From Prorocentrum cordatum (lineage: Eukaryota > Sar > Dinophyceae > Prorocentrales > Prorocentraceae): DNA of 55,000 nucleotides. Positions 30,621 to 40,236 of the stretch are shown here, piece by piece. Within the stretch, counting starts at the first letter, position 1, and every line of letters starts with the position of its first letter. Below the pieces are notes generated by a model. That model saw nothing but the letters and a program-made list of their open reading frames with translations, did no database searches and had not been told where the DNA came from. A program made the translations under genes and the position numbers. The stretch covers positions 370,412 to 425,411 of the forward strand of contig CAUYUJ010002047.1 in NCBI GenBank assembly GCA_963575745.1. The letters run 5' to 3'.

Positions 30621-31033
30621 GCGTCGAGCCTCATCGCCACGAGGAGCGCGCAGGCCCCAGGCACCAGAAACCGGTGTGCTGCATGCAAGGTGCCCTTGGA
30701 GGCCTGCAAATGGGCACCAACAGCGAAACAGGGGGTTGCCTCCACAGGGGGAAGATGATCCTGGATTTCGGTGTTGGTGGTAAGAGTTCGGTCGCCCTGG
30801 AAGCCAGAGCATCACCACCAGCACCGAGATTGGGATCTTCATCCCTCGGTGGAGGCACGCCGTCGATCGTAGTGTTGGTGTCAACCTCTGGGCCTGCGGT
30901 GCCCGGCCGATGTCCGACCTGCCGAACGGGGGGCCAGCGCCAGCCCCAGCACGCCCGCACGCGTTTTTTGTTCGTGGGCGGCCGCGGCCTCGCGCGCAGC
31001 GGCGAGGCGGAGAAGATCACCCGAACAACTCGG

Positions 31034-31195
31034 GTCAAGTCGGGCCTGTCCCTCTACAGCGGGATTCTGGACGGGAAATTAGAAACACCCAAAGATGATT
31101 TGTTTTAAACAAATACTCGAAAAATCGTCCCCCGACTGTTTTCTGACTGTTCTTGAAAATTCCTCCTGCAGAGGGACAGACCCGCCTGAAGACGA
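31034..31195. mobile_element. Family A element, copy 7
   Basis: CAAGTCGGGCCTGTCCCTCT and AGGGACAGACCCGCCTGAAG ends. A ~30-bp flank (GAGGCGGAGAAGATCACCCG and CGAACAACT at the left, GAGGCGGAGGAGCTCGCCCG and CGAACAACC at the right) is repeated on both sides, longer than a usual target duplication. Confidence 0.75.
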
Positions 31196-31349
31196 GGCGG
31201 AGGAGCTCGCCCGAACAACCAGGGGACGCGCGCGGCCGGCCCCCCTGGAAGACGGGGCAGGGATCCGAGCGGAATTCCGACCACGCCGTGCGCACACCCG
31301 GGCATGGGCAGCGAAGGCGAGGCGGGCCAGAGTGGTAGGCAAGCGGGCG

Positions 31350-31556
31350 CCTGCGGCGAGCGACGGGGGGGAAGTGAGAGGGAGAGGGCCTTCTCAGCAG
31401 GCGCCGGGACTTCTCAGAGGCCCTCGCGCCTTCCGAGAGGTCTCCTGTGCCATCGGGGAAGGCTCAAAGAACTTATCCGAAGGCCAGGGGACGCCCGAGC
31501 CTTCTGAGAAGGCCCGCCCCTTTTCCCTTGCCCCCTGGGCTCGCCGCGAGTGCGCG
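31350..31556. mobile_element. Family R inverted-repeat element, copy 6
   Basis: ~45-bp terminal inverted repeats: GCGGCGAGCGACGGGGGGGA then GAGGGCCTTCTCAG at the left, mirrored by GAGAAGGCCCGCCCC and CCCCCTGGGCTCGCCGC at the right. The clearest copy of the family. Confidence 0.75.
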
Positions 31557-31767
31557 GCCAGGCGGCAGCGACGAGGAAGCAAGGAAGGAAGGATCGAGTA
31601 GGGTATCGACTACAGAATCGATTTACCCCATGATTGTTCGCCAAACCCACGAGAAATGCGACTCATGTTCCCATATCTGCGAGCGTCACACGTCTCTGTT
31701 TGCGAATTCGACGAGGGAATCAACTTTTGGGGTCAATCCATTCTGTAGTCCATCCCCCACAGTGGAG

Positions 31768-32100
31768 GCCAGTCCACAAGACCCCTCTCGCAAGAAACCC
31801 GACCCTGAGACCCCAGGACGTCCATCGATTCTTGGTGTGGGGACGCCGCCCTCTCCATGGCAAAGCCATCGAAACCCGAGAAACCCAGGACTCGGGGATG
31901 GACAGACCCCCCGTTAGTGAAACATGGCTTAGAGAAAACGACCTGAGGCCCAAACCTGGCGGGCGCAAGCCTGGAAAATAACGGCCACGGCGCCCTCTCG
32001 AGAACCGAAAACGGACAATTCACTAATCGACGTGTCACTGTTGGGGTATCTGTCCACCCCCGAAGGACACCCTGGAGGCAAGCAGGGTGCTTCTTGGCAT
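31768..32100. repeat. Family T repeat, copy 1, interrupted
   Basis: Shares ACCCTGAGACCCCAGGACGT, TTCTTGGTGTGGGGACG, CTCTCCATGGCAAAGCCATC, GAAACCCGAGAAACCCAGG and CACCCTGGAGGCAAGCAGGG with 33985-34150, but is split by the 172-bp element at 31892-32063. Confidence 0.75.
31892..32063. mobile_element. Inverted-repeat element V with 5-bp target duplication
   Basis: 172 bp with ends TCGGGGATGGACAGACCCCC and GGGGTATCTGTCCACCCCCG + A, inverted over ~22 bases and weakly further (GTTAGTGAAAC versus ATTCACTAATC). AGGAC is duplicated (31887-31891 and 32064-32068). The related sequence at 34108-34112 (AGGGC) is continuous, giving an empty site. Termini and duplication length match family S. Confidence 0.85.
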
Positions 32101-32214
32101 GGGTCTCCGCTCTGCTCGAAACAAAAGGCCGCGCGCACGCACAAGCTCCCACGCGGCTCCTCGGCGTGGGCCGCGGGGACAGCGCGGGCCGCGGGGAGGC
32201 CGCGGCAACGGCTT

Positions 32215-32335
32215 CCGCCTCCGCCTCCGCCTCCGCCTCGCGGCGGCCGCTGGCCCCGCCCCCTCCTCCTCCTCCTCCTCCTCCTCCTCCTTCTCCTTCC
32301 TCCTCCTCCTCCTCCTCCTCCTCCTCCTTGCCGGC
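32215..32335. repeat. CCT/CTC tract
   Basis: CCGCCTCCGCCT words then CTCCTC triplets. Open frames are repeat translations. Confidence 0.9.
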
Positions 32336-32699
32336 CCTGGCCACTTCCGCTTCCGTGGAGTTTCCAGCCCCCGCTGCCTCCAGCCTGCTCCTGTGCTCGC
32401 CTCGGGCTCTCGCTCGTCGCACCCCGCGGGAGGAAGGGAGCCACCTGCCCAGCACAGAGGGCGGGAGAGCGACCCTCCTGGCACGCACCCCGACAGGCGC
32501 AGCCCTTCGAGCGAACGCACCCGAGGAGGGGATCGAGCAGGGCAGGCCTCCGCAGTAGAGTCCCAGGGCCGTCGTGTGGGGGTCGGCGTGGTTTTGTTGT
32601 TCCCCTCTTGACAGCAGCAGCGGCCGCTGCTGGCCCTGGACAGCCTCTGCCGCTGGGCATCGTGCGCACTTCTCCGCACAACCGCTGTGCTGCCGTCGC
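32336..32699. other. No gene seen
   Basis: GC-rich sequence with overlapping frames on both strands, none recognisable. Confidence 0.4.
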
Positions 32700-32871
32700 G
32701 AACACACGACAAGTCGACGAGCGCGCTCCACTGCTCCCAAAGAGTAACCACTCGCAGGTGGCCTGGATCCGCCGCGGGGGATCCACGAGAAATCTCATCG
32801 AAGCAGACACGTGTTTTTTTTTGTTTCGGACGTTTGCGAGCAGGCACTTTGCGAGTAGTGGAACGCGCTCT
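32700..32871. repeat. Family L repeat, copy 1 (uninterrupted)
   Basis: Shares GCGCGCTCCAC, ACTCGCAGGTGGCCTGGAT, TTTCGGACG(T/A)TTGCGAG and GCGA(G/A)(T/C)AGTGGAACGCGCTC with 46120-46261 plus 46519-46531. TGCGAGTAG (32850-32858) is the empty-site equivalent of TGCGAACAG at 46253. Confidence 0.7.
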
Positions 32872-32998
32872 GGCCATCGCTCGGGCGCCCATTCCCCGTG
32901 CACTCTTCAATTTTCGTGCGTGCTTTTTTGGGGTTGATGTTCCAGGATGCCCCGCGACGGTCCTCGCCAAGGAAAATCGCGCGCGTCCGAGCGATGCC
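32872..32998. mobile_element. Family G element, copy 6
   Basis: GGCCATCGCTCGGGCGCCC and GCGTCCGAGCGATGCC ends. It directly follows the family L sequence. Confidence 0.75.
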
Positions 32999-33270
32999 AG
33001 GCGCTTGGTGAATAGGGAACGAAGGGAATGTTCTGGGGCCACGGCGGGCCTATGCCACCAAAATGCTCCTCGACACGGATGGGGAAACCCAAAGGTACCG
33101 ATAACGCTACTCTTACAGCTGAAATTGATTGGAGAGGACACGCGAGAGGACACGAGACCCTTCCAAGGGCCGCGCTGCCACGGAAGTGCAGGAGGCACGG
33201 GTCGCAGGACACTGGACATGAAGGTACCCTTGATCTGGCAGGGTCGACCTACTAATCCGGGCCGCCTGTA
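32999..33270. other. No gene seen
   Basis: Short frames only, no repeat recognised. Confidence 0.4.
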
Positions 33271-33415
33271 GGTCGGGCATGTCTTCCTACAGGTGGATGT
33301 TGGAAGGAAAATGAAATAGCATGAACAAACAAAACAAGCCAAAGAGCGCGAAACATTGCCCCCGGACTATTGTACTACCATTCTCGATTATTCCTCCTGT
33401 ACAAGGACATGCCCG
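33271..33415. mobile_element. Family A element, copy 8
   Basis: AGGTCGGGCATGTCTTCCTA and CCTCCTGTACAAGGACATGC ends. The AT-rich interior has TTGCCCCCGGACTATTGTAC. Confidence 0.65.
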
Positions 33416-33764
33416 CCACTACTCCCCGCACCTCTCCCCAGGTACGTTCTGACCAGCATCTCGAGGCGAATCCAGCGGTGGCGACGAGGACCTCCCGGCG
33501 TGCCCAAAAAGGTACAAAACGAGCCGAGAACAACGGTCTGGGTACCTTTTCCCCCTCGGAGCAAATGTGATGCACGGACAGTATACCCGAGCCCTTCCTT
33601 AGCTCAAAACTCTCGCTTTTTCAACGTCTTGATTGCCCTGAGGAGAACAATAACCGTGTTGGGAGGAAGGGGGTGGCAGGATGAAAGGCATGACCAATAG
33701 CATCCGGATGCAGTGAACAATACCTTCGGCCGCCTACCTCGAGAAGACCCGACGTGGCAAACAA
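33416..33764. other. No gene seen
   Basis: Mixed sequence with no recognisable feature. Confidence 0.4.
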
Positions 33765-33915
33765 ATTGTAACATCGCAGTGAATCACGACCAGAGCCCCG
33801 GACCCCATCTTTCTGCATCATTTTTCGAGCAACATCGATCTAGGAAAGTCCCAGGCCCGAAATTGAGCGAAAACGACCGGTGTGAAAACATTGCAGCGTC
33901 AGGGTCTCAGTGTAC
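33765..33915. repeat. Family F repeat, copy 2 (uninterrupted)
   Basis: Runs GAATCACGACCAGAGCCCCG, TTTCTGCATCATTTTTCGAG, AACATCGATCTAGGAAAGTC, AAATTGAGCGAAAACGACCG, GTGTGAAAACATTGC without the E element found in copy 1. Confidence 0.7.
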
Positions 33916-33984
33916 GGGTAATGATATCTTCAACTCTCCCAGCCCCATCCTCCCGACCCGACAATTGTGTCCCTGATGTGCAGT

Positions 33985-34150
33985 AGGGGCCCGACCAACA
34001 GAACCCTTCCACCAGGAACCCAACCCTGAGACCCCAGCACGTCCCTTGATTTTTGGTGTGGGAACGTCGCGCTCTCCATGGCAAAACCATCGAAACCCGA
34101 GAAACCCAGGGCACCCTGGAGGCAAGCAAGGTGCCTCTTGGCAAGGGCCC
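33985..34150. repeat. Family T repeat, copy 2 (uninterrupted)
   Basis: Continuous version of the 31768-32100 repeat. GAGAAACCCAGGGCACCCTG crosses the point where element V sits in copy 1. Confidence 0.75.
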
Positions 34151-34510
34151 CCACTGTACAGTCGAGGCGTTGACCGAGTCCCCTTTTTTCCATAAGTGAA
34201 CCTTCGATTTCCTGTCGAAAACATAAGGAAAACCTGAGGCAAGCTGTGAAACACCTAAGGAACGCGGAGCCCCTCCCCAACGAAAAGGGTTCCTTCTTCA
34301 GGGCCCCGACTGTACCCATTTCGGGCGTGCCGAAGATCAACGGACCCGTGCGCACGTCCTCCCGGCCAGGCCATGGAGGGGGGGGGGACGCTGCCTCGGG
34401 CAACATGCCAGGGGGGGTCACTGCTGGGGGGGCCGCCAGCTCTGAGGATCGAGGCTCGAAGAGGTCCCTGGACATCTTCCGACCGCGGCGGCAGCAAGGG
34501 TCGAAGTTCG
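34151..34510. other. No gene seen
   Basis: Mixed sequence with short frames, no recognisable domain. Confidence 0.4.
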
Positions 34511-34950
34511 GCCTCGTCGTCGTCAGCAGCGTCGTCGTCGTCGTCCTCGTCGTCGTCGTCGTCGTCGTCCTCGTCGTCCTCGTCGTCATACCGTCGGCCC
34601 TGCTGGCCCGCGCGCCTTGGCCTGCGGCGTGCCCGCGCCCGACGCTCCGGAGGCCTCCCCCGCGCCGGCGGCCTCCGCCGCGGCGGCGGCGGCGTCGTCG
34701 TCGTCGCCGTCGTCGTGGTCGTCATCGTCGGCCTCGTCGCCGTCGCTGAAAGCGTCGCCGCCACCTCCGCCGTCGTCGTCGTCGTCGTCGTGGTCGGCCT
34801 GGTCGTCGTCCTAGTCCTCGTCCTCGTCCTCGTCCTCGTCGTCCTCGTCGTCGTCGTCGTCGTGGTCGTCGTCCTCGTCTTCGTCGTCGTCGTCGTCGTC
34901 GTCGTCGTCGGCGTCGTCGTCGTCGTCGTCGTCGGCCTCGACGTCGAGTA
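34511..34950. repeat. CGT/GTC trinucleotide tract
   Basis: Two CGTCGT runs (34517-34590, 34695-34945) around a GC-rich spacer. Val/Ser/Arg or Thr/Asp open frames are repeat translations. 34951-35150 holds nothing recognisable. Confidence 0.92.
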
Positions 34951-35152
34951 ATATATACACCTGCCAGCCAGCAGGTGTCCCACGAACATTTCTTATCCAC
35001 TAATGGCCCCAGGGTCCCACAGAAGCTCCACCGTGCCTCAGCAGCACCCCCAACGATCGACGAGGAGTGTGCCCCAGGATCTCTAATGACAAGGCTTCGT
35101 ATCGTGTGTGCCTGTCTTCATACCTCTCCTCCTTCGCCTCCTCCCTGACAAG

Positions 35153-35199
<47 letters not shown>

Positions 35200-35219
35200 C
35201 CATCAGCATCATCATCATT
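35153..35219. repeat. CAT tract at the left edge of the retroelement
   Basis: ATCATC run ending TCATTACT just before repeat B2. The right edge of the retroelement also lies in a CAT tract (41778-41880), so the element probably inserted within one (CAT)n array. Confidence 0.9.
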
Positions 35220-35228
35220 ACTAAAAAA

Positions 35229-35340
35229 GCTCTATTCTGGAGGGCAATCTATCTCGAATGAGTGTGACGCTGTCCACACGCGGCGAGAGCTCCTGGGTCA
35301 CAACGGCTCCCAGGAGCAGGAGAAAGCTTTCAAAACATCC
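35229..35340 (-). repeat. Split direct repeat B2 (3' end)
   Basis: 112 bp from GCTCTATTCTGGAGGGCAAT to AAAACATCCC. Its outer edge is the element boundary with the CAT tract. Confidence 0.9.
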
Positions 35341-35510
35341 CGAGTCCGACAAGGCTAGCAGAGACTTGAGGACAAAGGCAGCGGGCGCAACTCGGTGAAG
35401 GTGGCGGCCCGCTGGCGGGCGTTCCATCCTGACCGAGTCGTCGACCACGACCTGTCTCAACTCAAGAGACAAGGGAAGCGGGGCAAGGTTAAACAGGGCA
35501 GGGCACTGGG

Positions 35511-35609
35511 CCGCGAGAAACTTGAGGGAAAACGGTGGCGGTTGACAGACGCAGAGGCAACATGACTCCGAGCAACTCCCATTCAAACCTGTGCACGCAC
35601 AGCAATTAC
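35511..35609 (-). repeat. Split direct repeat A2
   Basis: Near-identical to A1, 6.2 kb away. It sits between B1 and B2; only 7 bp separate it from B1 while 170 bp separate it from B2. Confidence 0.9.
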
Positions 35610-35616
35610 TGGGGGA

Positions 35617-35729
35617 GCTCTATTCTGGTGGGCGATATATCTCGAATGAGTGTGACGCTGTCCACACGCGGCGAGAGCTCCTGGGTCACAACGGCTCCCA
35701 GGAGCAGGAGAAATCTTCCAAAACGTCCC
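35617..35729 (-). repeat. Split direct repeat B1
   Basis: 113 bp from GCTCTATTCTGGTGGGCGAT to AAAACGTCCC. Matches B2 except for a few substitutions (GGTGGGCGATATAT versus GGAGGGCAATCTAT). Confidence 0.9.
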
Positions 35730-35770
35730 GCAGCGCGAAAAGATTTCGGGCATCCCGAAAACACGGAGAG

Positions 35771-36840
35771 TTACCCCATTTTGGACCATGCCGGCTGCCT
35801 TTGGGAACGCGCCTTCTCAGTGAGGATTCGTGCGAGCAGGCGGCACAACTTTGGGGGGTAGGGCTCAGCGATGGCGGTCCATCGAGCTCCTGTGGGCCCA
35901 CCCCCCGTTAGCTGGAAATGCTTCCTGCCAGCGCGGGAACAAAAACCGTCTCTTCCTGAACATCTCATCCGTGCAAGCTTTTCTCGGGTCGGGCGAAAGG
36001 GGGGGATAGCAAAGGGGGCGGTTGAGAATCAGCTCACGTAGCTGATTTTCCCGGCGCCCCCCGGCGCCAAAGGCCGCTATGTATCGAGGATTGGGCCCCT
36101 CGGTGGGGCCGAAACCAGCTGCATGCAGCAAATTTCGTAACCCCCCCTTTCCCAATCCCCCCCCTTTCGTCCGGCCCGATTTTCTAGATCTTCTACACAC
36201 ACGTTGCCGAATCTAATACGGGTCCGCTTCCTCCAAGGGGTACCCATCATGCAGAAATCACAAGTTATGTCATTCACCCCGTCTAAGCATTCGATTGCCT
36301 GGGCCTGGGGTGTCAGCCACATTCTACTCGTCAGCTGGTTTTCCAAGGCCCAAGGGATCGAAAACATATTCAGACAGCGAATTATCTGCAACGACGACTG
36401 AAGGCAACGGTTGCCTTGATCTACTTTTGACTGCTCATGCTCTGGGAGATCGGGAAGGCCCCAGGTATGGTTTCTGTCGCGAACCATCCTGGTCCGATCC
36501 CTAGCAATTGGAAAACTGGCACAAGGCGGGGCCAGACAGGCCCCAATGACCTCGCCGTCATGGATCATCTTCTTTCTTTTCCTAACATGCTTTTGACGGC
36601 CTAAATCAAAGGCTTCACCGAACTCTCGGTCCCACTCTACAGTTCTGAAACCCTCAGCTCTGACCGCTCTAGCAACTCCGCCTGAGCCAGAAAACAGATC
36701 CAGGAAAACACCCTCCTTCAAGGCGGAGGCGGCCAGTCTACGGCTTTCAAACACTGGGCGAACTCCCCTACGCGTGCCTCGCAACTTCCGAACAACTCCT
36801 GGCGGGCCTCTGAGTGTTCCGACATTCACATAGCAAACCT
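35771..36840 (-). pseudogene. C5-methyltransferase-like domain, interrupted by a nested element
   Basis: SAM-binding motif FLDLFSGSGGVARAV (residues 127-141 of the frame opening at 37084), motif IV ACLAPPCASFPIARD with the Pro-Cys pair typical of C5-cytosine enzymes, ALENQLTSRMW (an EN motif), and CDFCMMGTPWRKRTRIRF. The frame is cut at VCVEDLE by the 196-bp element at 35984-36179. Beyond it MRCSGRDGFCSRAGRKHFQL, TGGGPTGARW and AEPYPPKLCRLLA complete the domain, ending at TAA 35771-35773, ~40 bp before B1. A one-base shift separates the domain from the YR frame near 36835. The substrate is not shown by sequence. A DNA cytosine methyltransferase acting on the element or host DNA is an inference. 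Confidence 0.7.
35984..36179. mobile_element. Family S inverted-repeat element, copy 2, nested in the methyltransferase
   Basis: 196 bp, TCGGGTCGGGCGAAAGGGGG at one end and the complement of TCGGGCCGGACGAAAGGGGG at the other, with internal hairpin AATCAGCT/AGCTGATT. TTTTC is duplicated exactly (35979-35983 and 36180-36184). Removing the element and one TTTTC rejoins the reading frame as DLEKLARMRCSG, proving a secondary insertion. Confidence 0.93.
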
Positions 36841-37653
36841 GCCGTGCTCCTCGTACTTCACCAGGGTCTTCGTAGTCGCCCACCTCTCTCTTTTCGGGAA
36901 CCGCTGCAGCGTTCGAGCGTTCTTCATCTGGTCCCAGCTCGGCCAGGAGTGGCGCATGTGGCACGGCGTTGCATCGGCGTTCGACGGCCTCGTCGCCATC
37001 CTCATGGACCTCAGGACGGGCGGGTAGTCCAGCTTCCACATCGGCTTCCATTGCGGTCGCCTCCGCAGCACCGAGGCGCGGCAATCATGAAGCCCAGAGA
37101 GGGGGCGTCCCGCAGCAGCCTGTTGTCGAAGGTGCCCACCTTGGTCGGGACCCCTCGCTCCTCTGGTGCCACCTTCAGGCCACAGTGCCCCGACGTGCCC
37201 TCCACAGGGGCTATCAGCACCTCTGGCTGGGATGCGCCGGCTCTCGCAGGGCCTGCGGTTGAAGCCAATCGCACCAGGATCCACAGCGACACCAGTCGCT
37301 TCCAGCCCTTGAGCGTTCGTCCACTCCTGGGCGGTTGCTGCGGGCCGACCTTGCCATCCTTGCGGTAGATTGCCATCCAAGGCGCCCAGAAGCTCGACGC
37401 CGTAGCTGCTGCACTCGCCGTCGAAGTACTTAGTGTTCATCAGGTCGGTGGGCAGTCGGCCGACCTCGTCGGCGTTGTTGACGGGCACCTGCCGCTTCTG
37501 GGTGTGGCTGAGCGCCATCTCCAGTCGGCGGTGGTAGCCCACCGTCACTTTCGGGGTCGCGCTCTCCCCGCCCAGGTGCGTGGCCCCCCGTGTCAGGTAG
37601 AGGGCGAAACCCCTCTCGAGCCTCCTCGCCCTCTGAGTCGCCTCCTTCGACAG
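36826..37653 (-). pseudogene. Tyrosine recombinase-like (YR) domain, broken
   Basis: Starts with a helical N-terminal part (SKEATQRARRLERGFALYL, VGYHRRLEMALSH, DLMNTKYFDGECSSYGVELL). Near 37375 the protein-like frame moves to GRTLKGWKRL, VLIAPVEGTSGHCGLK, APEERGVPTKVGTFDNRLL (down to about 37130) and then returns to the first frame for CHMRHSWPSWDQMKNARTLQ, KRERWATTKTLVKYEEHGR (36830-36957). The last block looks like the C-terminal catalytic region (Arg in MRHS, Trp in ERW, candidate nucleophile Tyr in KYEEHG). I could not find the first catalytic arginine; that part appears shortened. In YR retroelements this enzyme integrates circular DNA. Confidence 0.6.
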
Positions 37654-38036
37654 CTCCGACAGGCTCTCGCTGCTGTCCTCCGAAACGGGTGGATCGGCGA
37701 CGACGCCCTTCCTGCAATCCTCGAGGGCGTCGGACAGCCTCGCCCGCCTGCAGCGCGGCCTGGAGGTCAGGGGGCCGGGGGCCGCGTCCTCGGCCAGCAC
37801 TCGCAGCCTGCTCGGCAGCCCCAGCTCCATCTGACCCGCCCGCGGCCGCCCCGCCACAGGGACGGCATGCCCCCACGCATGCCTGCCCGCCTTCGGCGGC
37901 CCCGTCGCGCCCGGCCCAGCCTGCGGCAGCATGCGCCGTCGGTTGCCGCTCTGGAGGAAGCCCTTCTGCCGTCCTGCTCGTAGCTCGAGCCCAGGCGGCT
38001 GCGGTAAACGGAGAGGGCCACCATGGAGGTCTCCTG

Positions 38037-38673
38037 AGGGCTCATCTGCGACGTTCCACTCTGACGGAATCCACCTGATAGCTGGTCGAATCTCTCTTGC
38101 CAGAAAGATCGCGCACCACTTTTTTACTTGAGTCAACATTGCAAAATCTCGTGCCCAGCACCGCTCGAAGGCTAGCACCATCCCCAGGTTGTTTAGTATA
38201 TACAACTTGCGAACGCCAGCGCCAGGCCGCGCTCGCGCGCCCCGATGCAGCATGGCCACTGCCGCCCAGGACTCCAACAGGGTAGTGTGCTCCGCTGCTC
38301 TCCAGCGGCCCCGAAGGGTGACACGCCAATCCCGCTTGTCAAGCAGGCGCCTCGGGATCTCGGGGAAGCCTTCCACCTCCTCGAACTCCTCCCCCAAGAG
38401 CTCCGACTCCTCCTCGTCGAACGAGTCCCAGCCAGCCCGATGCAAGGCGTGGGCTTTGGCTGAAGCCGAAGTCAATGTGCATCTTGACCTCTCGGGCACG
38501 CGTCCGTGTAGGGCTGCAGCTTCAGCTCCCCGCCGCGTAGAGCAACTTCCCCACCCTCCTTCGCTCGCGTCGCTGGCGTCGACCACTCCGCTCCAGGGCA
38601 ACTCCCAAGAAGCGATCAACAGCGGCATGAGCCCCAAGAAAGCGGCGAACTCGGCCCTCACCGAGCTACACAT
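38037..38673 (-). pseudogene. RNase H-like domain
   Basis: Follows RT in the same frame. Signature positions, counting from 38673: SGVVDASDASEGGWGSC (first Asp, residue 32 or 35), HTTLLESWAAVAMLHR (Glu 134), LYILNNLGMVLAFERC (residues 161-162) and RWIPSEWNVADEPSG (Asp 210). The third site is normally Asp-Asn in this family, so Asn-Asn here suggests loss of a metal-binding acid. RNase H would remove the RNA template during cDNA synthesis. Confidence 0.72.
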
Positions 38674-38691
38674 CGGGAAAAGCCCCGCGGG

Positions 38692-39643
38692 TTAGGCCTG
38701 CACAAACTTGTACGCGGCGTGGAAGACGGAGATCGTCTGCCTCATGAGCAGACCGACGCTGGTGCAATGCCCCACGAAAACCTCGACCACGTGTGTAGAG
38801 ACCTTCCGCCGAGCCAGCAGCCAGCGCAACCCAGCGCCCAGCCGCCAGTAGCGCGCCACGGCAAGCCGCGTCTCGCGCCTCTCAGCATCCAGCTCCACCC
38901 CCAAGCTCTCCATCGCGTTCGGCTCCTCCAGGCGGTCGTGCAGCGCCAAGCCTGCCCGCTCGAAGGACTCGCGCGCGCCCGCGAAGCCAGCCGCGCCCGC
39001 ATCCCGCCCCGCACTGATCACGCCGAGGTCGTCCATGTACACGTAGTGCGCGGCTGCCGCGCCCTCGCGCAGCACCGCGGGTCCGCGGCGATCCGCCATC
39101 GGCGGCGCCAGCTCCAGCCCGGGCCCTTGCGCCGCATGGCACTCGTTCACGCTCTGCGCCACCGCGAGGCTCCAGCTGAAGCCCATCGGGAAGGTGGCGC
39201 AGCAGGGCCACCACAGCTCCTCCTCGGAACCGACGTCCAGGCCAGAGCGGCCCAGCAGTCCGGCAGCCCGTGCCGACAGAGGCGGCGTCGCAAAGAACTC
39301 CGCGAGCTCCTCCCGCATCCGCAGCCGGTGGAAGCAGTCCGCGACGTCCACCTGCGCCATGTACACGTGGGCGACCCCCCCTTGGAGTTCGATTCGCCCC
39401 AGGCCCTCAGCGGTGCATAGCTGTGCTCCAGGGGGGGGCCGACAAAAGTCTATTAACAGGTCTCGCATCCGTGATCATACGAAGGCCCCCGCTCTTCTTC
39501 TTGACGAAGAACACTGAGATAAGATACTTGGGGGTCTTCGTCCAATGAATCATGCCCTTTTGGTCAAGCTGGCGCACAAACCTCCTGTAGAGCCGAGGCG
39601 ACGACTCCAAGCGGCGGCCCATGCACGGCTTAACAGCCCCCAA
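38692..39643 (-). pseudogene. Reverse transcriptase domain
   Basis: RNA-dependent DNA polymerase of the retroelement. Motifs in order: VFFVKKKSGGLRMITDARPV (template-side fingers, 39455-39520), VYMAQVDVADCFHRL (motif A, catalytic Asp), FPMGFSWSLAVAQSVNE (motif B) and VYMDDLGVI (motif C, catalytic Asp-Asp), then a thumb-like region EVFVGHCTSVGLLMRQTISV. A one-base insertion in an A4 run (39444-39447) separates the fingers from the rest. A TAA at 38692-38694 ends the frame, which then continues in the same frame into RNase H, so the stop looks secondary. Catalytic residues are intact, but the polypeptide is not continuous. Confidence 0.88.
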
Positions 39644-40236
39644 GCGTGATCGAGCTCGCTCGACTCCTCGGAACTCCGCCGATTACGTTCGATAAACCTC
39701 TCGAGCAAAACGCGGGCGCGTGTGCCCCCGATCAAGTCTGCGCACCTTGCGTCGCGGGCGTCAGCGGGGAGCGACACCTTGCCCTCCTCGTAGGGTGTCA
39801 CAGCCATGTCCGCCTGGTCGTACACCGACTCGGCGCGGAGAAGCGCGCGCGCGGCTTCCTCCTGAGAGACACTGTGGCGAGGCGGCCTCCAGCTGTGGAC
39901 AGCTTTCAGCACCCGCTCGTAGATCTCTCGATGGACGGGGGCGGCGGTTGCAGGGGCTCGACATACCTCAGCAGCGACTCCGCAGCCCGACATCCAGTTC
40001 AGAGCATGCAGAACTTCGTTGGCCCTGTTGTCCAACTCGCGCCGACGCCCGACTCGTCGGCGTACTCCACGGGAGAGACCACGAGCAGGGGGCTCTGTCT
40101 CGAGCAACGGCACAGGACAAATCTTCTCGGGGTTGAAATGCTTCTTCGGGTACTGCCCACCAGTCTCATATGCGTGCTGTGTCCGCTGGTGGTCCCAGAC
40201 ACAGTCGCCTCGATCACCTCCTCCCCCCTGCGGCAT
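39550..40236 (-). pseudogene. Linker region between Gag-like and RT domains
   Basis: Continues the previous frame after a one-base shift in a C6 run (40223-40228): DRGDCVWDHQRTQHAYETGG, ICPVPLLETEPPARG, LDNRANEVLHALNWMSGCG, then a helical Arg/Glu-rich stretch and LLERFIERNRRSSEESSELD. The NRANEVLHALNWMSG block is of the kind found upstream of RT in related elements. A further shift in a C5 run (39637-39641) connects it to the RT frame. No enzymatic motif. Confidence 0.5.

Noticed and set aside
32215-32740. Large minus-strand Glu/Arg-rich frame as a gene
   Set aside because: The core is the CCT tract and the flanks show no recognisable domain or codon pattern.
36185-36840. Dam-like N6-adenine methyltransferase as in classical DIRS elements
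   Set aside because: The catalytic motif is APPCASF with a Pro-Cys pair rather than a (D/N)PPY-type motif, and an EN motif follows, favouring the C5 class.
39444-40228. Interpreting all retroelement frameshifts as programmed frameshifting
   Set aside because: They fall in unrelated homopolymers (C6, C5, A4) and accompany in-frame stops, which fits decay or sequencing error better.
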